A stretch of DNA of 8,560 nt, taken from positions 1 through 8,560 of the forward strand of contig JADGNT010000177.1 of NCBI GenBank assembly GCA_017883345.1. The letters are read 5' to 3'. The notes below the pieces were generated by a model. That model was not told the origin of the DNA. It searched no databases and saw only the letters and a list, made by a program, of their open reading frames with translations. A program made the translations under genes and the position numbers. The stretch is from Candidatus Solibacter sp. (GTDB taxonomy: Bacteria > Acidobacteriota > Terriglobia > Bryobacterales > Bryobacteraceae). Positions 7,655 to 8,560 of this stretch are shown one piece after another; positions within the stretch are counted from its first letter, which is position 1, and the number at the start of each line of letters is the position of its first letter.

Positions 7655-7679
7655 CCGGAGTCCGGCATTTCCCTATACT
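7651..7679 (+). promoter_or_regulatory. Sigma70-type promoter for secG
   Basis: TTGACC (7651-7656) and TATACT (7674-7679) are separated by exactly 17 bases, with one mismatch from consensus in each box. The -35 contains the mqnA TGA stop (7652-7654). A start site about seven bases past the -10 would fall near 7686, only some six bases before the secG ATG. Transcripts from it would lose part of the ribosome binding site and be nearly leaderless. Confidence 0.6.
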
Positions 7680-7680
7680 A

Positions 7681-7685
7681 GAGGA
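7681..7685 (+). promoter_or_regulatory. Ribosome binding site fixing the secG start
   Basis: GAGGA ends six bases before the ATG at 7692. It selects this ATG over an in-frame upstream extension beginning at 7638 inside mqnA, and it agrees with the usual SecG N-terminus. It would be used on read-through transcripts from mqnA. Confidence 0.6.
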
Positions 7686-7691
7686 AAGACG

Positions 7692-8111
7692 ATGTATATA
7701 CTGCTGTTGTTTGTTCATGTAATCGTGTGCCTGTTCCTGATCATCGTGGTTTTGCTGCAAAGCGGCAAAGCGGCGGATCTGGCGGGCGCATTCGGCGGGA
7801 TGGGCTCGCAGACGGCCTTCGGACCGCGCGGCTCGGCGACCCTGCTTTCCAAGGCGACGACCATATCGGCGGTGATCTTCATGGTCACCTCGCTATCGCT
7901 TTCCATTCTGGCGACCAGAAGCGCGGGCTTAGGCACCTCCGTGCTCGAAACCGGTTCCAAGACGAGCGTGCCGAAGAACGCCCCGGTCCAGGTTCCGGTC
8001 ACCATCCCCGGCCAGCAGGCGCCGGCCGGGAAGACGTTGCCGCTTCAGGCGCCGCCCGCCGCCCAGCAGCAAACACCCGCTCCGGCGCCGCCTACGCCGG
8101 GGAAAAAGTAG
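7692..8111 (+). CDS. secG: Preprotein translocase subunit SecG
   Basis: A 139-residue inner-membrane protein, the small accessory subunit of the SecYEG channel that assists SecA-driven protein export. It has the canonical layout: first membrane helix at about residues 2-22, the conserved LLQSGK motif (21-26), a Gly-rich cytoplasmic loop with AGAFGGMGS and TAFG (31-43), and a second helix at about 53-74. The tail (about 75-139) is rich in Pro, Ala and Gln, ends GKK, and accounts for much of the extra length over a minimal SecG of roughly 75 residues; Pro/Ala/Gln-rich tails occur in other SecG proteins and are probably disordered. It has its own promoter-like sequence and a good ribosome binding site, and its stop is only ten bases before a tRNA-Leu gene, so the two are likely on one transcript. 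Confidence 0.93.
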   Translation: MYILLLFVHVIVCLFLIIVVLLQSGKAADLAGAFGGMGSQTAFGPRGSATLLSKATTISAVIFMVTSLSLSILATRSAGLGTSVLETGSKTSVPKNAPVQVPVTIPGQQAPAGKTLPLQAPPAAQQQTPAPAPPTPGKK

Positions 8112-8121
8112 CGCCCTGAAC

Positions 8122-8208
8122 GCGGAGGTGGCGGAATTGGCAGACGCACTAGCTTGAGGTGCTAGCGGGAGCAATCTCGTGGGGGTTCAAGTCCCCCTCT
8201 CCGCACCA
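8122..8208 (+). tRNA. tRNA-Leu (anticodon GAG)
   Basis: An 87-base class II tRNA with encoded CCA. The acceptor stem GCGGAGG pairs with TCTCCGC (last pair G-T), followed by discriminator A and CCA. The anticodon stem CTAGC/GCTAG closes the loop TTGAGGT, giving anticodon GAG, which reads CUC and CUU. The long variable arm GGGAGCAATCTCGT and the T-loop TTCAAGT closed by GGGGG/CCCCC are as expected for tRNA-Leu. It begins ten bases after secG ends. Confidence 0.96.
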
Positions 8209-8225
8209 CATTTTAAAGTACTTAT

Positions 8226-8273
8226 GGTCCAAAGCTTAGACCCTACAGAACTAGTGGGTGTGGGCATTGGACC
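8226..8273. repeat. Short 7+7 inverted repeat downstream of the tRNA
   Basis: GGTCCAA (8226-8232) and TTGGACC (8267-8273) are perfect inverted copies with a 34-base gap. No T-run follows, so this is not a clear terminator for the secG-tRNA unit. It may be chance. Confidence 0.25.
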
Positions 8274-8307
8274 TTCATGTTGATGGGGGACCGTGTGCGT
8301 CAAATAC

Positions 8308-8336
8308 TTGCGACGCGCGGCGATTCCGGCTATAAT
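8308..8336 (+). promoter_or_regulatory. Sigma70-type promoter for the Fic gene
   Basis: TTGCGA (8308-8313) and a perfect TATAAT (8331-8336) are separated by 17 bases. The expected start site is near 8343, placing the candidate TTG start codon of the Fic gene about 14 bases into the transcript. This gives the Fic gene its own promoter, separate from the secG-tRNA unit. Confidence 0.7.
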
Positions 8337-8358
8337 CTCCGCATAAGGTGCGGAGATT
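8334..8358. promoter_or_regulatory. Perfect 10+10 bp palindrome over the -10 box and start codon (candidate operator)
   Basis: AATCTCCGCA (8334-8343) and TGCGGAGATT (8349-8358) are perfect inverted copies with a five-base spacer TAAGG. The left arm begins inside the TATAAT box and the right arm ends in the likely TTG start codon. If transcription starts near 8343, the left arm is largely absent from the RNA, so a DNA operator bound by a dimeric repressor is more likely than an mRNA hairpin. Confidence 0.65.
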
Positions 8359-8560
8359 GTACATTTATGAATTGCCCGAGTGGCCGCAGTTTACGTGGAA
8401 TCGCGAACTTCTCGCCGAACCTCTTGCCTCCGTGCGTCACCGTCAGGGACGACTGACCGGTCGGATGGAAGGTTTGGGCTTTAGTCTACGCCAGGAAGCT
8501 GTCCTGCAGACACTCACTGCCGACGTGCTCAAGAGCAGTGAAATTGAAGGCGAAAAGCTT
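8357..8560 (+). CDS. Fic-family protein, DUF4172-type N-terminus (partial, cut by window end)
   Basis: The first 68 codons of a gene that continues beyond the window. The sequence opens YIYELPEWPQFTW and continues with VRHRQGRLTGRMEGLGF, the hallmark of the DUF4172 domain found N-terminal to Fic domains. Residues 60-65, SSEIEG, fit the Fic inhibitory helix motif [S/T]xxxE[G/N], placing it with the Fic proteins that carry their inhibitory helix on the N-terminal side. Fic enzymes usually transfer AMP from ATP to target proteins, but the catalytic HxFx(D/E)GNGRxxR motif would lie past the window edge and cannot be checked. There is no ATG: an in-frame TAA at 8333-8335 limits the start to GTG 8348 or TTG 8357. 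TTG gives the usual N-terminus and has AAGG eight bases before it. The gene has its own promoter overlapped by a palindrome. Confidence 0.85.
   Translation, partial: MYIYELPEWPQFTWNRELLAEPLASVRHRQGRLTGRMEGLGFSLRQEAVLQTLTADVLKSSEIEGEKL

Noticed and set aside
8277..8456. A 59-codon ORF starting at ATG 8277 that overlaps the Fic start in another frame
   Set aside because: It has no Shine-Dalgarno sequence, runs out of frame through the conserved DUF4172 coding region, and its product resembles no antitoxin or regulator I recognise.

Overview
The window reads as chromosomal DNA from a GC-rich bacterium, most likely an acidobacterium of the Solibacter/Bryobacter type. The best taxonomic clue is the C-terminus of the large secreted protein at 3485-6703, which matches the TIGR03437 ("Solibacter C-terminal") domain as I know that family. 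Two further genes fit this picture: a secreted FG-GAP/ASPIC-UnbV protein divergent from a TPR protein, and mqnA, a marker of the futalosine route to menaquinone. This assignment is inference from protein families; no search was run.

Layout, left to right. Positions 1-259 hold no convincing gene, only two small imperfect hairpin repeats at the left edge. A secreted TPR protein (260-1381, minus) diverges from a two-gene plus-strand unit. That unit is a 40-codon ORF (1516-1638) with a good ribosome binding site, whose stop overlaps by ATGA the start of a 553-residue seven-blade FG-GAP/ASPIC protein (1635-3296). The convergent gap that follows (3297-3484) carries a compact element of four strong hairpins bracketed by GTGGCGC/GCGCCAC (3339-3450), which looks like a dispersed palindromic repeat. 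Next is a 1072-residue exported protein with twelve NHL-like motifs in two sets of six plus the TIGR03437 tail (3485-6703, minus).

A 144-bp divergent gap with a 7+7 inverted repeat leads to housekeeping genes: mqnA (chorismate dehydratase, 6848-7654), secG (7692-8111) and tRNA-Leu(GAG) (8122-8208). secG followed at once by tRNA-Leu(GAG) is the same order as secG-leuU in E. coli. secG has a near-consensus promoter whose -35 overlaps the mqnA stop codon.

Past the tRNA lies a short spacer, then the first 68 codons of a Fic-family protein (DUF4172-type N-terminus with an inhibitory SSEIEG motif), cut by the window end. Its promoter (TTGCGA-17-TATAAT) is overlapped by a perfect 10+10 bp palindrome running from the -10 box into the start codon, a strong candidate operator.

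The left half is an exported, protein-interaction-rich region (TPR, FG-GAP propeller, NHL propellers) and the right half is respiratory/secretion housekeeping followed by an accessory gene. I see no CRISPR array, transposase or defence operon. The least explained signals are the Fic operator-like palindrome, the four-hairpin element and the coupled micro-ORF.
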